Below, in pieces: positions 37,220-48,728 of a DNA stretch of 64,000 nucleotides. The notes under the pieces were generated by a model. That model was not told where the DNA came from and did not search any database. It saw only the letters and a list, made by a program, of their open reading frames with translations. The first letter of the stretch is position 1. Each line of letters begins with the position of its first letter. Source of the DNA: Acanthacorydalis orientalis (lineage: Eukaryota; Arthropoda; Insecta; Megaloptera; Corydalidae); NCBI GenBank assembly GCA_034766995.1, contig CM068313.1, positions 57,852,377-57,916,376 on the forward strand. Reading direction: 5' to 3'. The translations under genes were made by a program, and so were the position numbers.

Positions 37220-37593
37220 AGAGTGTGAAAAATTTTCACACATTCAAGTGTACATAAAACGGTTTCACATCGGTTACATCTTGTTCCTAGGCGTCGAGTC
37301 TCATAATTTTTTATACGCTTTCTTCCAATGATGAACTTGTAAAAGAAAAATATTCTGCAACCCAATTCTCAAGTTCACAATTTTTATAGGTTTTCAAATA
37401 AGAAAAACAGCGATTTTTCTAACTTTTGAACGACTGTATTTTTTTAATGAAAGAAAGAAATAAATTTAGTATCATTAGAAAGAGATTATAGTAAACTTTA
37501 AATATATCATCCCAAAGATCGCGCTCTGAGATCATAGTTTCTTTGGAAAACATCAATAAATTCTTAGATCCACGCCCGGCTTCAAACGGTTAA
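37220..37593. repeat. third, partial copy of the duplicated segment, ending at TTAA
   Basis: Starts at GAGTGTGAAAA directly after copy B and follows the same order of landmarks (AATTTTTATAGGTTTTCAAAT, GCGCTCTGAGATCATAGTTT, GGAAAACATCAATAAAT, CACGCCCGGC). It ends in TTCAAACGGTTAA. The end CCGTTTGAAGCCGGGCGTG, read outward from TTAA, is piggyBac-like, so the family may derive from such an element; no opposite end was found. Confidence 0.65.
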
Positions 37594-38505
37594 ATACCAA
37601 TAAAATGTAAAATAAAAGATTAATTCTTAATCAAGTACATTTAATTTCTAATATTAAAACAGTCACACTAAAAATTCTGTAATATTTTTTGATATTATTA
37701 ACATTAATATCTCTATCATATATAATTAATAATATATGTGTGTTTTTGTCATTTGACAGTAATATATAAATATTTATACATATTATCAACTGAAACAAGC
37801 ATACAAATATGTCTTTAATTATATATGAAAGAAGTTTTAAAGATCGCAAAAATGAAGTAAAAATACTGATTTCAAAAAAAAAGAAACTAAATTGACATTG
37901 ATAGAGCAACTTTCAACAGATCATGAAGCGTGTGACACGTATATTGTAATTTATAATATATTTTGTACAAGAACGATGATAGTCATCATAATAATGTGAT
38001 GAGTTTCACGAAAAGATCGAAAAAATATCGTGTCATTATTCATCGGGGGCTGAGCGCGGCAAGACGATACTCCGTCGATATTTTTGCAATATTCTCAGTT
38101 CATCAATCAATTCGACGCAATGCGCGGGATTTGGCAGCGTCAACCTAATGACTTGGCGTCTCGTTGCTACAATTTATGTATCTATGTATATATTTAACTA
38201 ACAATATGCCGAATAACCAACTAACCGCCTATTCACTCGAGACAGACTATGGTAATGCATGTGTTTATGTATCGACATAGTCAGAAAATGGTATACACAT
38301 GTATGTAAATATATTTCAGCGGAGACGCAGAGGATATCCTATATTTGATTTAGGGATTACTAAAAAGTAATATATTGAATATACTTTTTATTTTACCAGC
38401 TCTCTGTTATACTTTTGCTATAAATATAAATTGTACAGATTTTACATAAACTATATATATATATATATAATACTTAGAAAATTAATAAAAAAAATAATTA
38501 TATAG
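37594..38505. other. AT-rich sequence with one CpG-richer island
   Basis: The island at about 38015-38160 (AGCGCGGCAAGACGATACTC, CGACGCAATGCGCGGG) is open for 61 codons on the plus strand from 37963, with no match I recognise. The rest is AT-rich. Confidence 0.4.
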
Positions 38506-40005
38506 TATTGGATTGGCTAATAAGTAATATCAGATTTTTCTGCTATTTTCAAAACAAAAGATAATTCGTAACCTATAAAACGCTTGTACAGTCCAAAATC
38601 TGAGTTTGACTTGTGATTTTTTAAAAAAATCATTACATTTAGTTAAGTTTTTTAGTTTTTATTTTTATTTGAAGATGAACAACGAGAAGATGTATTTTCA
38701 TATAATTAGGCATTTTTATTTCCGCAAAGGTAAAAATGCTGTACAAATAGCAATGTGCATGATTATGGTGCTGTTAATGAAGGAATGTAGCAAAGATGGA
38801 TCAAAAAGTTTCGTGATGTAGATGTTAGTCTTAATGATAAACACTGACGCAGACCTATCAAGATTGATAACGATTCAGTCTCTGGTCTAATTGAAAATAA
38901 TAGTTGAAAATAATAGTTGAATAATTGAAAATAATGTTATACTACACGACAGGTTGCTGAAAGGTTAGAAATATTGAAATTTAGCATTAAAAACCATTTG
39001 TATCAACTTGGTATGGTTTCTAGATATGATGTTTGGGTCCAGCACAATTTAAGCAAAAGAAATTTAGTAGATTGAATTTTTGCTTGGATTAATTTCTAAA
39101 TCGCAACAAGACACAGAACGATTTTTGAAGCGGATTGTAACTGGGGATGAAAAATAAATTGTTTATAATAATGTGGCATGAAAAAGACGTTGAAATAAAC
39201 CAGGATTAACCTCTTTAACTTCTTCCAAAGACGGTTTACACTCCAAAAAAGTCATGTTATGTGTATGATTGGATTGGAAAGGGGCACTGTTTTATTAGTT
39301 CCTGCCGCTTAATCAAAACATTAATTCTGATAAACACTGTTCACAATTGGATTATTTTCTAGGCACCAGATTAATTTGTATACCTAATATTTTCAGGACA
39401 ACGCTAAAAAAATAAGTTGTATTCTTTGAGGTTTGATCAAAAAATACCCGCAGTAGAAGCATAAAACCTTATTATGAAAAAATATTCTAAATTGAAATAA
39501 CCTCTTTTAATAGAGTTCCTTACAGCAATTACACACATCTACCAATGACTTTTTGAAGCAATCGTTGGGTAGACTGAAAAAAACATTAAGGAAAAAACAC
39601 TAGAATTTGACAATAAGAAGGAGTAGTGTTTCACCAAGGTAACGCGAGACCACACGTATTTTTACAGACTGGTAAAAAATTGAGACAACTGAATTGGGAT
39701 GTTCTTATTCATCCACAATATTCACCTGACTTAGAACCATCATATTTTCACTTACATTGTTCTTTATAAAATTCTTTTAATGGAAAATAATAATTTTTTA
39801 GAGGTCTATAAAATACATGTTTCAAGATTTTTGGCTGAAAAACATAACAAATTCTGAGAAGGTGGTATTATGAAACTGTCTAAAAGATGCCAAAATGTCA
39901 TTAATTATACTTATCAATACATTATTAAAAAAAGTTTCTTTATTAAAAAAATATGACCGAAAAATTTACCGAGAAATCTGACATTACTTATTGGCCAACC
40001 CAATA
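38506..40005 (+). mobile_element. mariner, mellifera-type, full length, both ends present
   Basis: The left end reads TATTGGATTGGCTAATAAGT; the right end, reverse-complemented, reads TATTGGGTTGGCCAATAAGT. The transposase starts near 38675 (MNNEKMYFHIIRHFYFRKGK, AVQIAMCM). It passes through NHLYQLGMVSRYDVWVQHNL, VTGDEK, SKDGLHSKKVMLCV and VVFHQGNARPH. It ends with VLIHPQYSPDLEPSYFHLH. First catalytic Asp kept, second Gly, third Tyr. A 215-base insertion (39355-39569) splits the code between CSQLDYF and RLKKTLR. Many stops. Confidence 0.88.
39355..39569. mobile_element. 215-bp chimeric insertion in the mellifera-type mariner
   Basis: The block is flanked by TA on both sides (39353-39354 and 39570-39571), and the transposase code resumes after it. 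Its left part (AGATTAATTTGTATACCTAATA) is the right end of the TTAGGT..TAAATTAAT family. Its right part (GAGGTTTGATCAAAAAATAC) is an inverted mariner end with adjacent C-terminal code. The same two parts are joined in the same order at about 40730-40910. Confidence 0.7.
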
Positions 40006-40276
40006 GAATATTTAAAATATATAAAAAGAAAATTCTTATCGAAAATAAAAGCAAACCAAAGCGGCTGGGAAAGTTTTCTATAAAAAAATAAATACTCTCA
40101 ATATGTCAACAATCAATGCACAAGTATTCTTAGAATTATTCTTAATCTTTAAATAAACATAAAAAACAGTAAGTTGCTAAACTATGCAGCAATCTGAGAA
40201 ATCGAGGTTTTTATGATAGAATTGCACAAAAGAGATAATATTTAAAGTATGTTAAGAGGATAAATTTATTATATTT

Positions 40277-40762
40277 CGTATAAAATTAATTAGATGTGCT
40301 TAAATTGCATCAATTGTAACTCTGTATCAAATTAAAATATTTTTAGCTATTTTAGGATATTGAAGTTGCAACCTTAACATTTAAAAAGACTATATATATT
40401 GTCCACACAAATGAAACAACCTCACAAACAGTACTGAAAACGATGGCGTCCGAAAAGCATCATATAAGGCATTAAGTACTTTTTGTATTTCAGTTGAAAA
40501 AAATGCTGCCAAAGCTGCGGAAATGATTTTTTCAATTTTTGAGAAAAATCTTGTGATGTATAAAACATGTTTACACAATGGAAGAGGTCTGAAAAGTATT
40601 ATGACTTCATCGACTCAAAGTAGTCATCTTTTTTCATATAAGAAGTTATCCGACAGAACAAATAATAGATGATATTTTGAGAATATACATGTATACATTC
40701 TATTTTTCCGTAAACATTTATTTTGTACAAAAAAGGAACCGGATTAACTTATAGATCTAATA
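40277..40762 (+). mobile_element. non-autonomous mariner (TTAGGT..TAAATTAAT family)
   Basis: The N-terminal code near 40444 reads MASEKHHIRH, then LFVFQLKKNAAKAAEM. The right end is GGATTAACTTATAGATCTAA; reverse-complemented it fits the left end of the 54.08-kb copy. The left end near 40277 is more worn (AAAATTAATTAGATGTGC). Only about 70 codons of transposase remain, ending in a tail shared with the copies at 4.1 and 24.4 kb. Confidence 0.65.
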
Positions 40763-40787
40763 TTTGGAGGAAACGGTAAAAAATAAA

Positions 40788-40975
40788 TTATGTTTTTGAG
40801 GTTTGATCAAAAAATACCTGGACTAGCAACATAAAACTTTATTTATGAAAAAATATTTTAAATTAAAATAGCTTTCGACTTTTTTACTTCTAGAAGCAAT
40901 CGTTGGAGACATCTTTTGAAAACGGTTTCAGATCTGTTTCCTAATTTGTTTTGCATCTTTAGTTCATTGAAAACG
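40788..40975 (-). mobile_element. mariner 3' end fragment, inverted
   Basis: Starts with a terminal repeat (GAGGTTTGATCAAAAAATAC, CTGGACT) read from outside in. The minus strand gives a worn C-terminus (FSKDVSNDCF). The rest of the element is missing. A second copy, joined to the same neighbour, lies within 39355-39569. Confidence 0.5.
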
Positions 40976-41282
40976 ATGCACTTTTAATAAGTTCTAAATC
41001 AATAGCATTAATTATGTGTGATACTTGGTTTGAAATAAATATATTTTTCATAAATTCAATCCATTGGCCTTAATTTCTTTTTCGATATTTATTTAAAAAG
41101 ATTGATTTTTCATATAGATAGAGAGTGACTTTTCATTCTCTATGTGTAATCATTAATCACATATTTCAATCTTTTTTTGTTTAAAACTGAAATTTTAAAA
41201 CCTTCAATTAAAAATATTTGGCATGACAATATAAGTTTATTGTAATTTTTTAATAATGTTAAAACCATTAAAAATTTACATG

Positions 41283-42040
41283 TATGAGGATCGTTTATTA
41301 AGTTTGATAAATGACTATGATATGGCGCCACTATTCATTTGTTAACGTCACGGCTATCAAGTGTCACTTTCCAAATTAGCATAGGTGAAATTTCATCCAG
41401 AAGAGAAGTCTTGTTCAGGTTCCATAGATATTAGAAACGAACATTGTAGCAATTGCCGTGAGAATGGAAAAAGCCGAGCAGGAATTTTAGCATCTATTCG
41501 TCATCGTGGATGAAACATGGGTCCATCTATACACACCTGAGTCGAAGCAGGAGTCAAATCAGTGCACCACGATTGGTGAAAGTACGCTTTTGGGTATCTC
41601 AAGAGAAACTCAAGGGTATCTCAACGAAGGGAAAAACGATAACGGAAATCTATTATGCAATACTATTGGAACGTTTGAAGAAGGAGCTGAAACAAAAACG
41701 ACCAAGATTGGCGCACAAAAAAGTGTTCTTTTATTATGAATGCGCTGCCCTAAAAATCGACTGTGGCAATAGCAAAATTGCACGAATTTGGCTTTGAATT
41801 GTTTCCTCATCCACCCTATTCTCCGAACTAGGCATCATACAACTTCTTTGAAAATTTGGCTCAACGGAAAGAAATTCTCGTCGAATGAGGATTTCATCGC
41901 CGCCATCAATGGATATTTTGCAGATTCGCTGGACCAAGTGCATAGACCTTAATGGAGAGTATGTTGAAAATAAAATCGATTTCTTATAAAAAACAGAATT
42001 TAACTTGCTTTTTTACTATATTTATCAAACGAACCTCGTA
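41283..42040 (+). mobile_element. mariner, irritans-like, internally deleted, both ends present
   Basis: The ends read TGAGGATCGTTTATTAAGTT and, reverse-complemented, CGAGGTTCGTTTGATAAATA, each next to TA. The code starts near 41465 and gives FVIVDETWVHLYTPESKQES, then EIYYAILLERLKKELKQKRP, RLAHKKVFFYYECAALKI and, at the end, WTKCIDLNGEYVENK. First catalytic Asp kept (VDETW); second reads Glu (YYECA), third Asn. The N-terminal DNA-binding half is deleted and the code has a stop within SPN-ASYNFF. A 95-codon intact piece lies at 41510-41797. Confidence 0.83.
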
Positions 42041-42164
42041 TAAAAATAACTCAAACACACTGATATTGACAGTTAAATCTATGCTTGGAATTCATAATAA
42101 TGAATAATCACGTTTTATAATATATAAATTGTACTGTTTATAGTTACCTACCTTTAAAAAATGT

Positions 42165-43113
42165 TGTGCAGAGATAAAAACAACACATTGAAAAAATAAA
42201 GCTGTATTATGAAAATGGTTGTTCTATAAAAAAAACATTTCATAAATTACACAATATTTATTCTTGACATACTCGTGTATCTCAATCAACAATTCTTTGA
42301 TTAGTGAGTAAATTTGAAAAGACTGGATCGATTTAAGAAAAAGAAACTCTAGCATGTGTTCGTAGTGCTCGTTTTGAAGAAAACATTGACTGGGTCCATG
42401 AAAGTGTGTCAGAAGAGCTAGGAATGTCTATTCTACGACGTTCACAGCAATTGGACCTTTCACAGGTGATCACATGGCATATTTTACATAAGGATTAATT
42501 TCTGAATGCCTATAAGGTTGAATCAACACAAGAATTGAAATCAGTAGACCATTCACTGCGTCGAAAATTTATTAATTGGATACTGAAAGAAGCCATTGGA
42601 TACAGAACGAGGAACTGTTTGATCCGCACTTTGGTCCGGTGGAGTCATTGGTCTTTAATTTTTGAGAATCAGGCTGGTAAAACGATTTCTGTGAATGGAG
42701 AAAGATACCTAAACATGATTACCATTTTTTTATTGGTAGAAATGAGTAGTATTAATCTAGAGGACATATGGTTCTAGCAGGACGGTATAACAAGCCATAC
42801 ATCTAGTAAAAATGATTAATTGAGGATGAAAAAAATGATTTATTTTGGACTAAATTTCCAAATTCTATTACTTCCAGAAATTGAGACATTAATTGATCAC
42901 CGAAATCTTCCGATTTAACCGAAATCTTCCCAGTTGTGTAGAAATGCTATTGAAATTTTTAACAAAAGAATTGTTATTTGAATGAAATCACACGATATTT
43001 TTTCCATTTATAAATTTTATGCCTTCAAAAATTATTTATATTAAAAAAACTTGAAATTTTATCATAAATTCTATTTTAAATTAAAAAATTGCGTCCTTAT
43101 TGGAAAACCTTAT
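42165..43113 (+). mobile_element. mariner-superfamily relic, FQQDGAT lineage (copy 4)
   Basis: The N-terminus reads YYENGCSIKKTFHKLHNIYS, followed by TIL-type helix code, RFEENIDWVHESVSEELGMS, ILRRSQQLDLSQVITWHILH, and an 80-codon intact piece at 42535-42777 with KTISVNGERYLNMITIFLLV and INLEDIWF. QDGITSHTS keeps the second catalytic Asp. The first catalytic region (SDEAHF) is deleted inside this 80-codon piece. The 3' end GCGTCCTTATTGGAAAACCT matches copy 1. This is the most complete copy of the lineage here, but it has many stops. Confidence 0.8.
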
Positions 43114-43426
43114 ACTGTATTCGAAAATGGTAGATTTATCAGATAGAAATGCCAACTTTCAATAAATCTTATACTTTTATTTCACTGAAAATATTTTTTA
43201 ACATAATATAACAAAAAAAAATGAAATAAAACGTAAAAATGTAAGCGAAAAAAAGAAGAAAATATAATAAAACGATAAAAAAATAAAAAGAAACGTCTTA
43301 AAAAAGTCTCATTATTTTCGGAACTTTTTGTTTTTTTTTTAGCTTTAAAAATATATTAAAAAGAAACAAATAGTGAAATAGGTGTGAATTTCATTTTAAA
43401 TTGAAAAAAAAATGATAAATATTTAA

Positions 43427-43480
<54 letters not shown>
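43427..43480. repeat. (AT)n(GA)n microsatellite
   Basis: About 54 bases of AT dinucleotide followed by a short GAGAGAGAGAG run. Confidence 0.93.
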
Positions 43481-43495
<15 letters not shown>

Positions 43496-43599
43496 TTGTG
43501 TGTGTATGTATGTATTGAAATATCTGAAAATATTTATTTAAAATATATCTTCCGGAAAAATAATCTTTTAAAGCTTTTTACTGAATATCCGCTAAACCG

Positions 43600-43860
43600 T
43601 ACACAGTTCGAATAAATTGCAAGCATGTAACAGCTTCACACAATTAAAGCGGCAATCTTAACGTCGAAGTAGTCACCTCGTTAACCTTTAATATTTTCGA
43701 CTCGTTCGACTAATTAATCCGCGCGTTAGTTAAACGTTAACGTCACAATCACCAAGTATAATGAACGTTAACCGAATCAAACGAGCCTGTGAATATGGGC
43801 TCCTGCCTTAAAACAGAAGAAAGTATGCTACGGCTATCGTTGTGAACAAAGACCTACAGA
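43600..43860. other. unique block with CpG sites
   Basis: Repeated GTTAACG/CGTTAA-type words and CpG sites (ATCCGCGCGTTAGTTAAACG). No frame is supported. Confidence 0.3.
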
Positions 43861-43862
43861 AG

Positions 43863-43873
43863 GGATATATACA

Positions 43874-43938
<65 letters not shown>

Positions 43939-43940
43939 GG
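43863..43940. repeat. (AT)n microsatellite
   Basis: About 75 bases of AT dinucleotide between two CpG-richer unique blocks. Confidence 0.94.
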
Positions 43941-43949
43941 ATGTATATT

Positions 43950-44345
43950 TGTGCACGCGGCGAATTTCCATCTAGACCGGCCTCGCGACGCTTTAACCGT
44001 TTTCGATTGTTATTACCATAGCTTCGTATATGACTAGCAGGTATTTTCGTAGCCATTCCGTTCTTCTCGTTCCATTCCACGTCGTCGTCCACCCACAACA
44101 ATCCTGTCTCGTAAAATTCTCCAGCCGCGTTCTCGTTCCTTCCACCCTAGTCGCGCTAGCCACCTTGACAGTTCCACACCACGTGGTAATTATTGAAGCG
44201 AATAACACTCTCGTGCTCACGCTCAACGTATCTCGCCCTCATCGGATCTGTGTGAGAAGGAGTGACATATATTCAGGTTCTGATATACGCTTGCATCCAT
44301 CCCATTCTAAGATGAAAAGTATGTTCCCACTGGAGAACTGAACAC
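43950..44345. other. CpG-rich unique block, unrecognised
   Basis: One of the least AT-rich stretches, with many CpG sites (CACGCGGCGAATTTCC, GGCCTCGCGACGC, CCACGTCGTCGTCC). Open frames overlap on both strands (103 codons plus at 44030-44341; 97 and 77 codons minus). Overlap on both strands suggests composition and not coding. A host promoter or untranslated exon is possible. Confidence 0.35.
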
Positions 44346-45152
44346 CATATACACACTCCTTAATGTGTACAGTTAGTTTGTGCAGCAAGGGCATGTGTTC
44401 ATTAACAAACTCGATATATCAAATGAATATTCATAAATTCGAACTAGAACCGATGCTATGAAACAGTTATGAAACTGTTTCGCTTACGTTGTTGAAATTT
44501 CGAGAGAAACGTATCTTCCATATTTCTTTGATAAATTTGTTTGGTGTGAGTGCGTTTTGTAGACAAATACATTTGTAGTACATGTATTTTCTTGTTACAT
44601 GTTATTTTGTCGAGAATTTACTTAAAATAATTTAACATAGTTTAAGAAAATTTATTTGTAAATTATAATATTTCAACTTTATGTCGTCGGTAACAGTTTT
44701 GGTTTACTTCGGATAATTTTTTGAATTTAAGTTAATTTTAATAATTGTTATGGAAATGTATCAAACACTTAAGAATAGATTCTCTCTCTCTCTTTCTATA
44801 TATATATATACATAAATATATATATAAATGGAAACAGGAATATAAATTTGTATTACAAAACATATATACTTGTATTTTAAGACATTCTCGTATCTATGGA
44901 AATTCGAAAATATTATTTAATGTTTAAATTATTCAGCAGCTTTTTGTACAGAGAATTTATTTACTATTTAGATTTATTTTTGTTTAATAAAAATAATTGA
45001 AAAATTTTCGAAGAAACTAAAAAAAAGAATATATTTTTCATAACTACGCAGATATATTGTTATATTTTTCTTTATTTCAGAATATTTATCTCTTTAAACA
45101 TGAAATAACACAATTAATTAGAAAAGTTATCTCTCTATTTATATACTTATCT
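44346..45152. other. AT-rich sequence, nothing recognised
   Basis: Small CT and TA tracts near 44780-44826; no coding match. Confidence 0.55.
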
Positions 45153-45203
<51 letters not shown>

Positions 45204-45278
45204 TATATACATATATATATAGATATATATATAGATATATATATATGCATATATGTATATATATATAGATGTATGTTA

Positions 45279-45353
<75 letters not shown>
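45153..45353. repeat. long (AT)n microsatellite, interrupted
   Basis: Two hundred bases of AT repeats with GATA, CATA and GTATG interruptions. Confidence 0.95.
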
Positions 45354-45354
<1 letters not shown>

Positions 45355-45816
45355 TTTATTATTAGACGACACCTGAAGCCGATCGTCTAGATTCCTTATC
45401 CGTATGTTGCCGTGGAAACTCACTGTTTTTTATAAAAACGGACAGTTTAAGAAAAATTTGAATGAAGTAAAGGACATAGAGTGTGCGGGCGCGGTCTGGT
45501 TAAATTCTGGCTTGTACAGATCCGTTATCTATTGCCGTTGTTATTTTTAATCGTTTCTAAATAAATTGTTATCTATTTTGTGTTAGTATTAATTTTTCCC
45601 AGATCATGACTACACGTGACGTTTAACATTTTTCTTGCCATCTGACGATGCTAGTTATATTCGAGGATATATACTGATTTTTGAGTCTTTAATGACTCCC
45701 AGCACTGTAAAAATGTTGAAAGTTCCTGTTATAACATCTCCAGACAAGCAATGGCGAAAATATTCTCAAAAAAAAAGCGTTAGTATTAACGCGCGACTTT
45801 TGCACGCACGCTAACA
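45354..45816. other. unique sequence, no supported gene
   Basis: Mixed composition with a few CpG sites near 45480-45500. No recognisable frame. Confidence 0.45.
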
Positions 45817-45876
45817 AATATATATATATATATATATTGACATATGTATGTATGTATATATATATATATATATATA

Positions 45877-46906
45877 TACGAGGGTGGTCCCAGAAGTACC
45901 CGGCCTGACCTAGAGATGGCGGTAGTTGTATAAAAAATATCACTGTATTAGAAAGTGCAGAATGTATAAAGCATATGTTTCAAGTTTGAGGACGCCACGT
46001 GGTTTAGTATTTGTTTGGCAGCCATCAATAGTGAACGTTTTCAGTGAATTTGTGAAAATTGAGAAAATTGGTCATCATTACGTGATACAATACTTTTATT
46101 TGAAAGGCCTCAGCCCAACCAATATAAAAGCTGAACTGGATTCTACTCTAGGTGAGTCTGCTCACACTGCCGCGTTTGCTCACCCTCGAGCAAAAACAGT
46201 GCCGTGAAGATGTTTCAATTGAGTGTTTAGCGAAGTTTCACAGCAAGAAAGCAGAATTTTTGCGCCGTTCCATAACCATGGATGAAACATGGGTCCATCA
46301 TTTCACACCCGAGACAAAAGAACAATCAAAACAATGGACTGAAAAGGAAGAACCGGCTCCAAAGAAGGCGAAGACCGTTTTATCTGCAGGTAAGGCCATG
46401 GCGTCGGTTTTTTGGGATGCGCGTGGGATAATTTTCATTGACTATCTTGAAAAAGGAAAAACTATCAACGACGAGTATTATGCAAACTTATTGCAACGTT
46501 TGAGCGAAGAAATCAAGCAAAAACGGCCGCATTTGGCTAAGAATAAAGTGTTGTTTCATCAAGACAATGCACCAGCTCACTAATCCGTTATTGCAATGGC
46601 CAAAATTAATGAATTAAAGTTTCAATTTCTACCTCATGCACCCTATTCGCCATATTTAGCCCCCTGGGATTATTTTCTGTTCCCAAACTTGAAAAAATGG
46701 CTCAGTGGTCAAAGATTTCGTAACGATGAAGAAGTGAGTCGACAGTTAATGGGTATTCTGAGGAGCAAGACATTTCTTATTATAAAAAAGGTATCGAACT
46801 TATTGAACATCGATGGGAAAAATGTATAGAGCTGAAAGGAGATTATGTTGAAAAATAAATATATTTTTTCCAAAATTTTTGTGTTTTCTTTGTTGGAACT
46901 GCGATA
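45877..46906 (+). mobile_element. mariner, irritans-like, best-preserved copy of its group
   Basis: The left end (CGAGGGTGGTCCCAGAAGTA) directly follows an (AT)n tract at a TA. The right end is worn but matches after reverse complement (TATCGCAGTTCCAACAAAGA). The N-terminus is present in a shifted frame (FVKIEKIGHHYVIQYFYLKG, NIKAELDSTLGESA), then the code skips straight to ARAKT-like residues before the catalytic domain. So the DNA-binding half carries a deletion, while the catalytic half is nearly intact. Length is 1.03 kb, against about 1.3 kb for a full mariner. Confidence 0.88.
46152..46829 (+). pseudogene. mariner transposase catalytic half, two frames in line
   Basis: A 143-codon frame (46152-46583) reads TMDETWVHHFTPETKEQSKQ, MASVFWDARGIIFIDYLEKG, YYANLLQRLSEEIKQKRPHL and FHQDNAPAH, then meets a TAA. 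A second piece (46596-46829) continues at once with MAKINELKFQFLPHAPYSP and LAPWDYFLFPNLKKWL, then shifts frame before the natural end (CIELKGDYVEK). All three catalytic Asp are present (MDET, HQDN, APWD) with the 34-residue spacing of mariners; the Asp of SPDLAP, not catalytic, is Tyr. One stop, one or two frameshifts and the N-terminal deletion make it inactive. Confidence 0.85.
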
Positions 46907-46959
46907 TTAAATACAAAGTTAGAGATAAGCGGTGACATTGTCTTTTGTCTGTCAAGCAA

Positions 46960-47655
46960 AATAATAATTTGAAAATGTACACCGACAATTTCTTAACCTA
47001 TTTGCTAAATTAAAATTATTGGCTGTATTAGTCAAATGGTTTAACAGTAAATCTTTCAAACCGATTTCAAACTTTGCAAGAGTGTATCCCGTTGAAAAGG
47101 TCAATAGGTGGTCATTAGCTGAAAAGAAGTATGTGATGTAAGTAGACCTCATATAGTTAAAAACTATAACATTCATATGGGAGTGGTGGATCTGAACGAC
47201 GTGTTAATAGCTCTATTCAGAACCAATATTCATGAATAGTGCTATTATTTCAAGATAATCTTTCATTTTTTTGACATCTTTATTGTAAATGCGTGGTTAT
47301 TATAACCCCAGAACTGTCAGTTCACCAATGTAACAAAACTTAAAAATCTTGTGGTTTTCCGAAGTGGAATACATAGCTTCAATGTACAAAAAATGAGAGG
47401 ATGGCCATCATCTTCAATAAAAAATTGTCCAGAAAAAACATATAAACCGAAGAGACCACTACCAGTACTTCCAAAGCCGATTGATGATGTAAGGTTTGAT
47501 AACCCTATAGCGATAGCCTGAGTTTGATAGACCTGTACATATAGAGCCAAACAGAGGTGTCATTATTGCCACTCATATTCAAGGATGAGTTGTGATAAAT
47601 GCAAATTGGTGTTCTGTTTAAAGTACAGGAATTGTTTTAAAACATTCCATAAAAC
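46960..47655 (+). pseudogene. piggyBac transposase, C-terminal relic
   Basis: Frames read TDNFLTYLLN, then VKWFNSKSFKPISNFARVYP, VEKVNRWSLAEKKYVM and HMGVVDLND with RRVNSSIQNQ-type residues nearby. These are the second and third catalytic regions of piggyBac (DN and GGVD), both Asp kept. DIFIVNAWLL-like code follows. The end (47552-47650) is a zinc-ribbon tail, RCHYCHSYSRMSCDKCKLVF followed by C, NCF and FH. The 5' two-thirds of the gene and both ends are missing, and frames break often. It may come from the family that supplied the MITEs at 10.7 and 54.5 kb, but this is not shown. Confidence 0.8.
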
Positions 47656-48528
47656 CAAAAAAATAGTTTAGAATTGTAATGAGAATCTGTTTGAAAATTA
47701 TTTTTTTAAGAATACAATTCATGTTTTCTTCCCAATGACTCCATACGGAATCAACCGAGCAATTAAAAAAATAATTTTTTTTTAGAAATTGTTCAAATCA
47801 TTTTATATAATCTTGTTAAATTCAATAAACGATAATTTTTAAATTAATTATAATTAATTTTGGACAGAATGGGTTAACAAAATACAATGTTAAAATATGT
47901 AGCAAGTTTTTACTCTAAAGCTTCTTTACTGAACACAATATTTTGAATTAATTTCTTATCAGTTTTATACTGAAATCGTATACCATCCTACTTTATACAC
48001 CGTGATATATATGACTTATGTAACTGATACCAAATGATAGACCAGAGACCACCCGAGCGATTCAACCAATCAGAGAACGAATAAAACGCTCACACAGCGG
48101 CGGGGTCATTGTTTAGTTATAGAGATAAATAAAAAAGATTCAAATTAATATTAAGTATTTTCAAAAAAAATATTTCTGTTTTTAAAAAAGATGTAAATAT
48201 CTTTATACAGTCTTTTTTCTCTACCTTAGCGTACTGATGAATATCGACATCAAAATATGCATAAACATAGATCAATAATAAATTATTGAAAATTTTTGAT
48301 TGGAAAATAATTTGATTAGTGATTAATTGAAAAAATAATTTTTGAAAATGAAATTAGTGACAGTACCAAAACTATTATATAATATTTTCAGATTTTTAAC
48401 AGATATTTGTCTAAAACTAAAAACAATTCTGTAAGGTACCTTCTGTTATCTCCTCGTACAATAAAATAAAGATTTTTACAGATCATGTTCAGTTTCAGTT
48501 GTAAGTTTATTAGTGGTTTTTATATAAG
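47656..48528. other. AT-rich sequence, no supported gene
   Basis: Nothing recognised apart from a short less AT-rich piece at 48040-48115 containing CCAATCAGAG. Confidence 0.5.
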
Positions 48529-48728
48529 TGATTCAACTTAAGTTCACACATGAAAGTATTAAAAAACCGCAAAAAATAAAAGAAAAAACATGATATCTTC
48601 CATTTATTATTTTAGATCTATTATATTTTAGTATTGAATTCAACTAAAATACTAAATAAAAAATAACTGACTTCTTAACTCATGCGCCCTCTTTGAATAC
48701 TTCCATGTGGAAGCCTAAATTGAATCAT
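48529..48728. mobile_element. 200-bp MITE (copy B of the 26.15-kb family)
   Basis: Left arm from 48529 (GATTCAACTTAAGTTCACAC, GAAAGTATTAAAAAACCGCA) and inverted right arm ending near 48728, whose reverse complement reads GATTCAATTTAGGCTTCCAC and GGAAGTATTCAAAGAGGGCG. It is longer inside than copy A. No coding capacity. Confidence 0.75.
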
